From Spirochaetaceae bacterium (GTDB taxonomy: Bacteria > Spirochaetota > Spirochaetia > DSM-27196 > Alkalispirochaetaceae), in the NCBI GenBank assembly GCA_007695175.1, contig REEH01000158.1:1-41677 (forward strand): a stretch of 41,677 nucleotides of DNA. Reading direction: 5' to 3'. Positions 1-7,505 of the stretch are shown in pieces. The stretch's first letter is position 1; every line of letters begins with the position of its first letter. Under the pieces are notes generated by a model that saw only the letters and a list, made by a program, of their open reading frames with translations, was not told where the DNA came from and made no database searches. The translations under genes and the position numbers were made by a program.

Positions 1-112
1 CGGACGGGATGGCGGTGCGTGATACGGCAGCCGCTCACCTGATCGTCACACGCAGCGTTCGGGTACCCTGGAGACGTGCTCGGGATCGGCGCGAGTATTC
101 AGCGCACTCCCT

Positions 113-3100
113 TTAACGCCCTAGCAACGCCGTCAGTTCCGTGCGATTGGTAACGCCGTACTTGCGATAGAGTCTGGTCAGGGTGTTGGAGACGGTACGC
201 CCCGAGATACCGAGGGCGGTACCGATCTCCTTGTCCGTCATGCCCCGGACCAGGTGGGTGCATATCTGCTCTTCCCGCGCGGTGAGGGATGAGGTCAGGT
301 TGCTGTCGGGTATCTGTGCGCCGGCGATCCGTGCGCCCGACACCGGCGTTCCCGCAATCGCCGCCAGGGACTCCTCGGGCACGCGCGCGGTGAGCCCGAG
401 AAAGTCCGTGAGGCGCCGGGCGTACTCCGTTTCCGTGCGGATGCGGATGCCGGCCTGGAGGGCAACCAGGCTGCGCACCTTCAGCAGAAGCTCCTCCATG
501 TTGAAGGGTTTGCGGATATAGTCCACCGCGCCGGCGTGGCGCAGGCGATTCTCCAGTGTTCTGTCCGTCCGGGCGGTGAGGAAAAGAAAGGGGAGATCCG
601 GGAACTTTCCCGCCCGGCGCACTGTCTTGAAGAGCTCCTCCCCGTCGATGCCGGGCATCATTATGTCGGCTATGACCAGGTCGGGACGCCGTGGTCCGCG
701 GATCTGTTTCAGGGCCTCCTCCCCGTCCGCGGCGCCCAGCACGTCGTACTGTTCGGCCAGGGCGTCGGTGAGATATGCCCGTAGTTCCGTATTGTCTTCC
801 ACTACCAGGATCGTGCTCCGCCCATGCGGGTTTGGCGCTGCCGGTGCGGTGCTTAAGCCGATCGGGGTCCGCGCCGCCGGCGGGGTCGCCCCTGTTGCTG
901 CGTACTCGCGGGCGCTTGCTGCCCGCGTCGCAGTAATTCCGTCCGCCGCTTCCAACGCCCCCGTCCGTTCCATCAGGGGCAGGATCATCGTGAATGTTGA
1001 GCCCTCGCCGGGGGTGCTGCGGGCGTGCAGTTCTCCCCCGTGCACGTCCATGATCGCTTTGGTCAGGGGCAGTCCGATTCCCGATCCGGGTCGGCTTCCG
1101 TCCACTTCCGCGCATCCGCGGTAGAACTTCTCGAATATGTGGGGCTGATCCTCCTCCGCGATGCCGACGCCCGTGTCGGTCACCGCCACCTCCGCCGCCG
1201 CGCCGGATGAGCCCAACCCGAGTCGTACCTCCACGGATCCTCCCGCAGGCGTGAACTTCAGCGCGTTTGAGAGGAGATTGAAGAAGGCCAGTTCCAGCAG
1301 ACGGAGGTCCCCCTCCATCCAGGCCTCTCCCGACGCATCCGCGGAAAGGGTGCCGGTACAGTTCAGGGTCAGCCCTTTTTCCTCCGCCACCGGCACCAGC
1401 TCCGCCGTCAGTGCAGTGACCAGACCGTCCAGCTCCACCGGCGTCTTCTGCGGTACCAGCCGTCCCAGCTCAAAGCGGGAATAGTCCAGGAGGTTCTCTA
1501 TCAGCGTCTCAAGCCTGAGAGCGTTGCGGCGGATCGAACGTACCACCGTCCCGTCCACGGGGAGGGCGGGTCCATACTTTCCGCGTCCAGCCTGATCCAG
1601 AGGGGTGATTATCAGTGTCAGGGGCGTTCGCAGTTCATGGGAGATGGTGGCCACGAACTCCAGACGCGCTTCCTCCTGGCGCCGGAGCTTTCCGTTGGCC
1701 AGTTCCAGCGCCGTTGTCCGTTCCCGTACGCGATCGTCCAGGCTGTCCCGCTCCCGGGCGATCGTTGCCGCCAGCTCCCGGGTCCGCGCCTCCGCCCCGG
1801 CGTGCCGGCGCGTGAGTACCACAAAATGGGCCAGCACAAAGAAGAGCATCCCCATGGGCAGGAGATGAGCGGTACGAACGATGAGAGCCGCGTGGAGAAT
1901 GTCGTTCAGTATGACGAGAAAGAAGAAGGCGAACCCCGCCAGAAGCGCTGCTGCCCCCGGCTCGCGCTGCCGTGCACACCGGGCGAGACCGACAAGAATA
2001 TAGATGCCCGTGGCCACGGTAAGGACGTGGAAGGGCGTCAGGGTGTACCGGGTAAAATCCGGCACGGAGAGAAGCAATACCAGTACCGTTCCGACGACGG
2101 CGAACGCACCGGTCACCCGGCTCACGATGGCGATTCGCGGAATCGTAAAGAGGGTGCCCAGGAGCGTAACGTAGAGAGGCAGCGCGAGATACAGGCTGAT
2201 GAACTCCAGGCGAACCGATGTCTCAAACGCCCAGGGGTGTTCGATCAGCCGCTCCGGAAGGTGATTCACGGTGAGGACGCGCGCGAGAACGACGAGGCAG
2301 AACAGCGCGAAGTAGAGTGCCTCCCGTTCCTGCCGTGAACGGGCGCGCGGAAGCTTTGGCAGCGAGGTTCCCCCATGGCGCACCTCCTGGGTCTGCTGAA
2401 AAAAGAGCAGCAGGTAGTACAGGGCGATTACCAGCAACGCTCCCGCGAATAGTCCCGTGAAGAGTATCTCTCCGTCCCTGAGCACCGAGAGCAGCCGGTA
2501 ATCCCCCAGGCGCGGTGGATTGATCATACCCCCCACGTTGTAATGGTAGTTTGCCACGTGACAGAGCAGTTCGTACCGGCCGGCACCGGGATCAAGGGGT
2601 ATCAGAACCGCCTCGCGCATCACTCTGGTAGCGACGTAGCTCTCCCGGGGATCACCGTTCACCGCGACGAGATCACCGTTCAGGTGGCAACGGAATGCGA
2701 TCGCCTGATCGGGAAAGAGGATGCCCAGCGTCCCATCATAATCGTGAGTGTACACGGTGAGCCGATAGGTGCCGAAACCGTAGGGACCGGACCCGGACGG
2801 CCCGGGATACCATGATCCAGGCACCTTCAGGGGTACCCATCCCTCCTCCGCCGGGGCGCGCCGGGTTGTATCGCGTTGGGCCGTATCGCGCCGGGCCGGG
2901 ACAAAGTGGTCGGGTAAAAAGAGCCACTCCCCCCGAAGCGGGATGGGCAGCCACCGGGAGATACCATCCTCGGGAATAACCAGTACTCCCGGCGGGAGAT
3001 CCTGTCCGGCGACACCGCCGGCCGACAGCAACAGAAACGCCGTAACGATCAGAGACCTGCAAAGCTTTCCCGGAGCGGAGACGCGTAACCGTGAATCTCC

Positions 3101-3121
3101 ACGATGTTGCACATTATTCAT
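113..3121 (-). CDS. Hybrid sensor histidine kinase with 7TMR-DISM sensor, receiver domain and C-terminal LuxR-type HTH
   Basis: A 1002-residue membrane sensor that appears able to bind DNA itself. Order seen: signal peptide (about 1-39), periplasmic 7TMR-DISM extracellular-type domain (about 45-210), a hydrophobic block of about seven helices (218-440), a coiled-coil linker, and HisKA with phosphoacceptor His495 in SHELRTPLT. The ATPase domain follows, with N box NLLSNALKFTP, DTGVGI and GSGIGL. A receiver has phospho-acceptor Asp819 (VIADIMMPG) and a KPF lysine, and a GerE/LuxR helix-turn-helix occupies 944-1002 (LTAREEQI, GISGRTVSNTL). The family suggests a ligand- or carbohydrate-sensing role, but the ligand is unknown. 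Start: ATG at 3121, with a weak Shine-Dalgarno and a promoter about 20 bp upstream. Transcribed alone. No target gene can be named from sequence; autoregulation is plausible because of the inverted repeat in its promoter. Confidence 0.93.
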   Translation of the reverse strand: MNNVQHRGDSRLRVSAPGKLCRSLIVTAFLLLSAGGVAGQDLPPGVLVIPEDGISRWLPIPLRGEWLFLPDHFVPARRDTAQRDTTRRAPAEEGWVPLKVPGSWYPGPSGSGPYGFGTYRLTVYTHDYDGTLGILFPDQAIAFRCHLNGDLVAVNGDPRESYVATRVMREAVLIPLDPGAGRYELLCHVANYHYNVGGMINPPRLGDYRLLSVLRDGEILFTGLFAGALLVIALYYLLLFFQQTQEVRHGGTSLPKLPRARSRQEREALYFALFCLVVLARVLTVNHLPERLIEHPWAFETSVRLEFISLYLALPLYVTLLGTLFTIPRIAIVSRVTGAFAVVGTVLVLLLSVPDFTRYTLTPFHVLTVATGIYILVGLARCARQREPGAAALLAGFAFFFLVILNDILHAALIVRTAHLLPMGMLFFVLAHFVVLTRRHAGAEARTRELAATIARERDSLDDRVRERTTALELANGKLRRQEEARLEFVATISHELRTPLTLIITPLDQAGRGKYGPALPVDGTVVRSIRRNALRLETLIENLLDYSRFELGRLVPQKTPVELDGLVTALTAELVPVAEEKGLTLNCTGTLSADASGEAWMEGDLRLLELAFFNLLSNALKFTPAGGSVEVRLGLGSSGAAAEVAVTDTGVGIAEEDQPHIFEKFYRGCAEVDGSRPGSGIGLPLTKAIMDVHGGELHARSTPGEGSTFTMILPLMERTGALEAADGITATRAASAREYAATGATPPAARTPIGLSTAPAAPNPHGRSTILVVEDNTELRAYLTDALAEQYDVLGAADGEEALKQIRGPRRPDLVIADIMMPGIDGEELFKTVRRAGKFPDLPFLFLTARTDRTLENRLRHAGAVDYIRKPFNMEELLLKVRSLVALQAGIRIRTETEYARRLTDFLGLTARVPEESLAAIAGTPVSGARIAGAQIPDSNLTSSLTAREEQICTHLVRGMTDKEIGTALGISGRTVSNTLTRLYRKYGVTNRTELTALLGR

Positions 3122-3135
3122 TAAATCGACTCTAC

Positions 3136-3168
3136 AACTGTTATAGTCTAACAGTTTGCCGATAACAA
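3136..3168 (-). promoter_or_regulatory. Sigma70-type promoter with overlapping inverted repeat, upstream of the hybrid kinase
   Basis: Read on the minus strand, TTGTTA (3163-3168) and TATAAC (3140-3145) are separated by exactly 17 bp, a good housekeeping-type promoter about 20 bp from the kinase ATG. A perfect 8-bp inverted repeat, AACTGTTA/TAACAGTT with a 5-bp spacer (3136-3143 and 3149-3156), covers the -10 and part of the spacer. A protein bound there would block RNA polymerase. The repeat is seen directly; its use as an operator is inferred. Confidence 0.55.
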
Positions 3169-3292
3169 CTATTCCCTCATCGTTTCCGTCGGCTCGCCGC
3201 CAGTCCGTGGCCGGCCCGCCGGCCTGTGGTCAACCCGCCGCCCGCTCGTGGCCCGCCGGCCCGCCTGCCTGCCGCCCACCGGCCCGAGGAGC

Positions 3293-3343
3293 AAAAAAAA
3301 AGCACCGCCCCCCGGGCCTCATCGGCAACCGGGCTGCAGTGCT
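3293..3343 (-). terminator. Intrinsic terminator downstream of rubredoxin
   Basis: On the minus strand the 8-bp stem AGCACTGC/GCGGTGCT (3336-3343 with 3301-3308, one G-T pair) is followed directly by nine T residues (3301-3293). The loop can form an inner CCCGG/CCGGG stem. It is correctly placed to end the fumC-to-rubredoxin transcript. Confidence 0.75.
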
Positions 3344-3365
3344 TCTGGTGCGGAACAATTATTGC

Positions 3366-3412
3366 GGCCCCTCCGGTCACGCTCACCGGCTACGGTGACG
3401 ATGAGAGGGGCC
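3366..3412 (-). other. Stem-loop just after the rubredoxin stop codon
   Basis: GGCCCCTC (3366-3373) pairs with GAGGGGCC (3405-3412), with a nested GTCAC/GTGAC stem inside. There is no T-run next to it, so it is not a classical terminator. It may protect the mRNA 3' end or act together with the terminator further downstream. Confidence 0.45.
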
Positions 3413-3429
3413 TCGGGTCCGGTAGTGGC

Positions 3430-3597
3430 TCAGTCCTCCTCTACGCTGAACTCGTCCTTTTCCGCGCCGCAGACCGGGCAAACCCAATCTTCGGGAAGGT
3501 CTTCAAAAGCGGTTCCGGGCGCGATGTCGGTGTCGGGATCGCCTTCCGCCGGATCGTAGATGTAACCGCACATGTCACATACGTACTTCTTCATCAT
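3430..3597 (-). CDS. Rubredoxin
   Basis: A 54-55 residue soluble electron carrier with one Fe bound by four cysteines. The two pairs are visible as [12 protein letters not shown] and [13 protein letters not shown], with the usual spacing and length for the family. Two adjacent ATGs open the gene (3597 and 3594); GGGAG lies 4 nt before the first and 7 nt before the second, so either may serve. A longer reading frame continues upstream, but it lacks family similarity and the Shine-Dalgarno argues against it. It is the last gene of the fumC operon. Rubredoxins in anaerobes and facultative organisms commonly serve oxygen or superoxide reduction; the partner here is not in the window. Confidence 0.95.
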   Translation of the reverse strand: MMKKYVCDMCGYIYDPAEGDPDTDIAPGTAFEDLPEDWVCPVCGAEKDEFSVEED

Positions 3598-3614
3598 TTT
3601 CTCCCTCAGGGCCA

Positions 3615-3676
3615 CTGCTGGTCGGTCAGCAGCGTCGGTTTGGTTTTGTGTCTTGCGCAACACCAGATCGTGTTGC
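3615..3676 (-). other. Two perfect hairpins in the leader before rubredoxin
   Basis: CTGCTG/CAGCAG with a 6-nt loop (3615-3632) and GCAACAC/GTGTTGC with a 6-nt loop (3657-3676) lie in the 121-bp gap between the upstream small gene and rubredoxin. Neither has a T-run. The first sits about 10 nt upstream of the ribosome binding site. They may be processing or stability elements; no known riboswitch class is recognised. Confidence 0.4.
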
Positions 3677-3718
3677 CCCCCCAATGTATCAGCGCTTCCA
3701 CCGGATGACAAGTCGGAA

Positions 3719-4048
3719 TCATTCAGCATTTATCAGCAGTTTCGGTGGAGACTCGCCCGGTACGATGTGCAGCCTGACCCGCTTCGGAGTCCCCAGTTTC
3801 TCCACGGACTTCATACTCAGTTCCACTGTACCCAGGGCACACTCGTTCTTCTGTTCCACCGTGCCGGTTACCGCTTCCATCCGGGGGTTCTCCAGGGTGG
3901 CGGGGCTTTCTCCGTAAAAGAAAAGCGCCTGCGCCTCGGTCATCATCAGCCCCAGGTCGTACCCGTCGTTGGGATTGATTACAATCCGGTTCTCCGGGAA
4001 GGACAGATCCGCCAGCACTTTCAGGTATCCCGTTTCCTTAACTTCCAT
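3719..4048 (-). CDS. Conserved-looking small protein of unknown function
   Basis: A 109-residue soluble protein that I do not recognise. No signal peptide, membrane segment or known motif is visible. The N-terminal half has the phrase [14 protein letters not shown], and the C-terminal half is basic ([13 protein letters not shown]). The gene begins only 10 bp after the fumarase stop codon and is followed after 121 bp by rubredoxin, so it is probably cotranscribed with both. Codon use and GC match the neighbours and the frame is uninterrupted, which supports a real gene. The operon position hints at central metabolism or redox, but no function can be assigned. Confidence 0.75.
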   Translation of the reverse strand: MEVKETGYLKVLADLSFPENRIVINPNDGYDLGLMMTEAQALFFYGESPATLENPRMEAVTGTVEQKNECALGTVELSMKSVEKLGTPKRVRLHIVPGESPPKLLINAE

Positions 4049-4058
4049 GGAGCATATT

Positions 4059-5441
4059 TTAGATCATCCCTGCCGGGTCGAGCAAATCACGGACCCGCTC
4101 TTCCGGAAGCACACCACTTTCCAGTACTACTTCCCGGATCGTCCGTTTCTCCCGGTACGCCTGGTAGGCAAGCTTCGTCGCTTTGTCGTACCCGATCTCC
4201 GTGGCCAGGGGTGTAACCAGAGCCAGGGACCACTCGATCCAGTACTCCAGCCGCTCCCGGTCCGCCTCGAGGCCATCGATCGCTTTCTCCGCCAGGACGC
4301 GGCACGTCTTTTCCAGCAGCTCCATCGAACTGAGCGTCTCGTGGGAGATGAGGGGGTTCATCATGTTGAGTTCCAGCGGTCCGTTCTGGCCCGCGATGGT
4401 GACGCTCACGGCCTTGCCGTTCACGTGAGCCGCCACCTGGATCACCATCTCCGGGATGACCGGATTGACCTTGCCCGGCATTATCGAACTGCCCGGCTGG
4501 AGACTGGGCAGAACGATTTCCCCCAGAGCTCCCCGGGGTCCGCTGGCGAGGAGCCTCAGATCGTTGGCGATTTTCATGAGACTCGTAGCGAGCGTATTCA
4601 GCGCCCCCATGAGCTCCACCTGCGCGTCTCTGCTCGCGATAGCCTCAAACTTGTTGGGAGCGCTCCGGAAGGGCAGGCCCGTCTCCCGGGCGATCGCCTG
4701 CGCCGTCTGTTCCGCAAACCCGGGGGCGCAGTTGATTCCCGTTCCCAGAGCGGTGCCTCCCAGGGCGAGCTCTTCCAGGTTGGCGGCGGTACCGGCGATG
4801 CGCCCCACCGCTTTCTCGATCTGCACGGCAAAGCCGGAGAACTCCTGGCCCAGCGTCATGGGTACCGCGTCCTGCAGGTGCGTTCGGCCCAGCTTCACCA
4901 GGTGCGCGAATTCCTCTTCCTTGCGCCGGAGGCTTGCAGCCAGCTGCCGCACGGCCGCCAGGAGCGGCTCCAGCTGCATCCGGTTGGCGATATGAATCGC
5001 CGTGGGGATCACGTCGTTGCTGGACTGCCCGCGATTCACGTGGTCGTTAGGGTGGACGGGACTGCGCGTGCCCCGGGCCTGCCCGAGGAGCTCGTTGGCG
5101 CGGTTGGCGATCAGCTCGTTGGCGTTCATGTTCCAGCTGGTGCCGCTGCCTGTCTGGAAGACATCGATCGGAAAGTGCCCGTCCCACTTGCCCCGCACCA
5201 CCTCGTCGGCGGCCCGGCTGATCGCCGAGGCCAGGTTCTCATCCAGCGTCCCCAGGGAAGCGTTGACCTCGGCGGCGTTTTTCTTGATCAGCCCCAGGGC
5301 ACGGATCATCGCCGGGTGGATCCGGAGAGGGGATACCCCGAAATTCTCCACCGCCCGCTGCGTCTGCGCTCCCCAGTACGCCCATTCCGGGAGGGAAACA
5401 GGACCCATCGAATCGGATTCTTCTCTCGTTTTGCTGCTCAT
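4059..5441 (-). CDS. fumC: Fumarate hydratase, class II
   Basis: Catalyses the reversible hydration of fumarate to L-malate in the citric acid cycle. At 460 residues it has the normal class II length (tetrameric, iron-free). Diagnostic segments are TGSGTSWNMNANE (about 98-109), the HPNDHVNRGQSSND region, GRTHLQD with catalytic-region His188, and the superfamily signature GSSIMPGKVNP (317-327) with the mobile-loop Ser. It lies head to head with the malate dehydrogenase gene across a 110-bp shared promoter region, so fumarase and the rest of the cycle are probably controlled together. The start at 5441 (ATG) has AAGGA about 10 nt upstream. Sister superfamily members (aspartase, argininosuccinate lyase) are less likely given the close match to FumC segments. 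Confidence 0.96.
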   Translation of the reverse strand: MSSKTREESDSMGPVSLPEWAYWGAQTQRAVENFGVSPLRIHPAMIRALGLIKKNAAEVNASLGTLDENLASAISRAADEVVRGKWDGHFPIDVFQTGSGTSWNMNANELIANRANELLGQARGTRSPVHPNDHVNRGQSSNDVIPTAIHIANRMQLEPLLAAVRQLAASLRRKEEEFAHLVKLGRTHLQDAVPMTLGQEFSGFAVQIEKAVGRIAGTAANLEELALGGTALGTGINCAPGFAEQTAQAIARETGLPFRSAPNKFEAIASRDAQVELMGALNTLATSLMKIANDLRLLASGPRGALGEIVLPSLQPGSSIMPGKVNPVIPEMVIQVAAHVNGKAVSVTIAGQNGPLELNMMNPLISHETLSSMELLEKTCRVLAEKAIDGLEADRERLEYWIEWSLALVTPLATEIGYDKATKLAYQAYREKRTIREVVLESGVLPEERVRDLLDPAGMI

Positions 5442-5551
5442 ACCGGCCCATCCTTATAAAAATTCTGATTATTATTATAGTTTAATACTTCCGCTTCTTT
5501 CCGGCAGGAATAGGGCGGCGGTATACTATCAGATACTAACGGGAGAGCAGA
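5442..5551. promoter_or_regulatory. Divergent promoter region, fumC / malate dehydrogenase
   Basis: This AT-rich stretch is unusual for the window. On the minus strand TATAAT (5474-5479) is a consensus -10 for fumC. On the plus strand TATACT (5522-5527) is a -10 candidate for the malate dehydrogenase gene, 24 bp before its ATG. Neither has a good -35 at 16-18 bp, which may mean activator dependence. GGGAG (about 5541-5545) is the plus-strand ribosome binding site. Confidence 0.5.
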
Positions 5552-6526
5552 ATGGCAAATGTCGCAATTGTCGGTGCCGGGAACGTGGGAGCCAACACCG
5601 CGTTCTTCATAGCAGAGAGAAATATCGGAGACGTACTGCTTCACGACCTCCAGCACGGAGCTGCCGTGGGAAAGGCTCTGGATATGATGGAGGCCGCACC
5701 GATCCGCGGTTACCAGTTCGGGATCAATGCGGTGGAGTCGATCGAGGCTACCCGGGATTCCGCCATGATCATAATCGCCGCGGGGTCGGGGCGCGAACCG
5801 GGGATGCAGCGGGAGGATCTCTTTGCGCGGAATCTCCCGGTGGTGGACGCGCTGGCTCGGGACCTGCGCGGGTACGGGGGGGTGATTCTGATTGCTACCG
5901 AACCGGTGGATCTGATGGTGATGCGTTTCCGGGAGCAGTCGGGACTCAATGCGACGCGCGTTCTCGGGCTCGGGGGGGCGCTTAACTCCGCCCGGCTTGC
6001 CCATATTCTCAGCCGGCGGTTGCACATCACCACGGAGAATATCAGCGCTACCGTAATCGGTCGTCATGCGGGAGCGATGATACCGCTCCTGAACTATTCC
6101 CGGGTCAACGGGATCCCCGTGACGGTGCTTCTGGACGAGGAGGCGCAGGAACGGGTCGTTCAGGAAACGCGAAACGCCGGTGACCTCATCGTGGAGATGT
6201 CCCAGCGGGCCAGCAGCTACTACGGTCCCTCCGCGGTAGCGGCGGATATCGCCCAGGCTGTCCTCTGGGATACGAAGCGGATCATGCCCGTCTCATTTGT
6301 CTGGGAGGAACCGGGGCATTACGGTGTCTCCGGTGCGGCCATGAGCCTCCCGGCGGTACTGGGTGCGGCCGGGGTGGAACGGGTGCTGGAACCGGAGCTG
6401 AATCCGGAGCAGGTCCGGTCGCTGGACCAGTCCGCCGGGGATCTGCGGAAGATAATGGCCGGCGCGACCACGAACGGCGCGACTGCGAACGGCGCGACTG
6501 CGAACGGCAAGGAGCGGAAATCATGA
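5552..6526 (+). CDS. Malate dehydrogenase homologue with altered active site
   Basis: A 324-residue member of the LDH/MDH superfamily. The Rossmann motif GAGNVG (8-13) and the NAD-binding Asp32 are intact, as are the substrate arginines (Arg81 and Arg87 in GREPGMQRED; Arg148) and catalytic His172. However, the Asp that pairs with the His in active enzymes is Asn145 (LNSAR rather than LDSAR), the NP-motif Asn is Glu117 (TEPVD), and the GGHGD loop reads GRHAG. The C-terminus ends in a short repeat of ATANG units. The stop overlaps the ATG of the canonical malate dehydrogenase that follows. It could be a pseudoenzyme, a regulatory subunit of a mixed oligomer, or an oxidoreductase with another substrate. 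The family call is secure; activity is not. Confidence 0.88.
   Translation: MANVAIVGAGNVGANTAFFIAERNIGDVLLHDLQHGAAVGKALDMMEAAPIRGYQFGINAVESIEATRDSAMIIIAAGSGREPGMQREDLFARNLPVVDALARDLRGYGGVILIATEPVDLMVMRFREQSGLNATRVLGLGGALNSARLAHILSRRLHITTENISATVIGRHAGAMIPLLNYSRVNGIPVTVLLDEEAQERVVQETRNAGDLIVEMSQRASSYYGPSAVAADIAQAVLWDTKRIMPVSFVWEEPGHYGVSGAAMSLPAVLGAAGVERVLEPELNPEQVRSLDQSAGDLRKIMAGATTNGATANGATANGKERKS
6461..6508 (+). repeat. 15-bp tandem repeat encoding C-terminal ATANG units
   Basis: Three copies of a 15-bp unit (GGCGCGACTGCGAAC, the first with two changes) lie in frame at the end of the first malate dehydrogenase homologue. The period keeps the frame, so copy number can vary without breaking the overlap with the next gene. 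Confidence 0.85.
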
Positions 6527-7473
6527 GTGCCACACGGAGCAAGGTATCCGTCATCGGTGCCGGCAATGTCGGCGCCACGGCGGTCTACTATATCGCGGAG
6601 AAGAACATCGCCGATATCGTCATGGTGGACGTTGTCCCGGGGATGCCCCAGGGCAAGGCGGCGGATTTCATGCACGCCTCCCCCTCCCGGAACTACCACG
6701 TTTCGATTGCCGGTTCCAACGATTTTGAGGCGATCACCGACAGCGACGTGGTGGTGATGACCGCCGGGATGGCGCGCAAGCCCGGTATGGATCGCATGGA
6801 CCTGCTCAAGATCAACGTCAATATCGCCAAGCAGGCAGCGGACGCGATCCAGCGCTACGCTCCCAACGCGGTGGTGATTGCCGTGAGCAATCCCCTGGAC
6901 GTGATAGCCATGGTCTGCCTCCGGGAGTCGGGTTTTGCCCTGAAACGGGTCGTCGGGATGGCGGGAATCCTGGATTCCACGCGGTTCCAGTATTTTATCG
7001 CCCAGGCTCTGGGGGTCCTGCCCCGGGACGTGAGCGCCATGGTTCTGGGCGGACACGGGGACAGCATGGTCCCGCTGCCGCGATATACCTCGGTGGGCGG
7101 CTTTTCCCTGACGGAGCTGATGGCACCTGAAAAGATCGGAGAACTGGTGGATCGCACCCGTACGGGAGGGGCCGAGATCGTGGGCCACCTCAAGACGGGG
7201 AGCGCCTACTACGCACCCGCGGCGAGTACCGCCAAGATGGTGGAGGCGATTGTGAAGGACGAGAAGCGCCTCGTGGCGGCCAGCGCGTATCTCAGGGGTC
7301 AGTACGGATACCGGGATATCTTCCTGGGGGTTCCCGTGCTCCTGGGGCGTAACGGGGTGGAGGAGATATACGAGCTGGAACTCTCGGCGGAGGAGAAACT
7401 CGCTCTGGACGCCTCGGCGGAACAGGTGCGGCAGGGAGTGGTGACACTGGAGGAGATCTACGCCCCCGGTTGA
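6523..7473 (+). CDS. mdh: Malate dehydrogenase
   Basis: Oxidises L-malate to oxaloacetate with NAD. The 316 residues show the LDH-like MDH type: GAGNVG (12-17), NAD-selecting Asp36, MDH-type discriminating Arg85 and Arg91 in ARKPGMDRMD, Asn123 in VSNPLD, the catalytic pair Asp151/His178 (LDSTR and GGHGDSMVP), and Arg154. All key residues are present, in contrast to the gene just upstream, to which it is translationally coupled by an ATGA overlap (6523-6526). It is followed by a small hairpin before sdhA. The Arg at the discriminating position argues against lactate dehydrogenase. Confidence 0.95.
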   Translation: MSATRSKVSVIGAGNVGATAVYYIAEKNIADIVMVDVVPGMPQGKAADFMHASPSRNYHVSIAGSNDFEAITDSDVVVMTAGMARKPGMDRMDLLKINVNIAKQAADAIQRYAPNAVVIAVSNPLDVIAMVCLRESGFALKRVVGMAGILDSTRFQYFIAQALGVLPRDVSAMVLGGHGDSMVPLPRYTSVGGFSLTELMAPEKIGELVDRTRTGGAEIVGHLKTGSAYYAPAASTAKMVEAIVKDEKRLVAASAYLRGQYGYRDIFLGVPVLLGRNGVEEIYELELSAEEKLALDASAEQVRQGVVTLEEIYAPG

Positions 7474-7479
7474 GCATCG

Positions 7480-7505
7480 GTTCCGGGGAGGACCCCGTAA
7501 CTTTT
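7480..7505 (+). terminator. Weak terminator or attenuator between mdh and sdhA
   Basis: GTT-C-CGGGG pairs with CCCCG-T-AAC around an AGGA tetraloop (7480-7501), followed by only four T residues. The hairpin is good but the T-run is short, so partial read-through into sdhA is likely. It may set different levels for the malate dehydrogenases and the downstream operon. Confidence 0.45.

Larger units (their letters stand above)
3122..3429. other. 308-bp intergenic region between rubredoxin 3' end and kinase promoter
   Basis: No gene seen. It holds the kinase promoter (3136-3168), a very GC-rich stretch at about 3195-3290 with repeated GGCC/GCCGGC words including the inverted repeat GGCCGGC-CC-GCCGGCC (3209-3224), the rubredoxin terminator (3293-3343), and a further stem-loop at 3366-3412. 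Open frames across the GC-rich stretch look like composition artefacts. Confidence 0.6.

Noticed and set aside
1-112. Possible gene end downstream of the kinase
   Set aside because: Too short to judge; no motif, terminator or convincing frame is visible in the first 112 bp.
3156-3398. Open frames in the GC-rich intergenic patch
   Set aside because: Low-complexity Pro/Ala/Arg reading of GGCC repeats, crossing a terminator; no ribosome binding site.
3598-3729. 44-residue N-terminal extension of rubredoxin
   Set aside because: The extension reads through two hairpins and overlaps the upstream gene end; GGGAG immediately before the internal ATGs and the family length fix the short form.
3969-5459. 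496-codon open frame on the plus strand opposite fumC
   Set aside because: It is antisense to a clear fumarase, has no recognisable motifs, and long open antisense frames are expected at this GC content.
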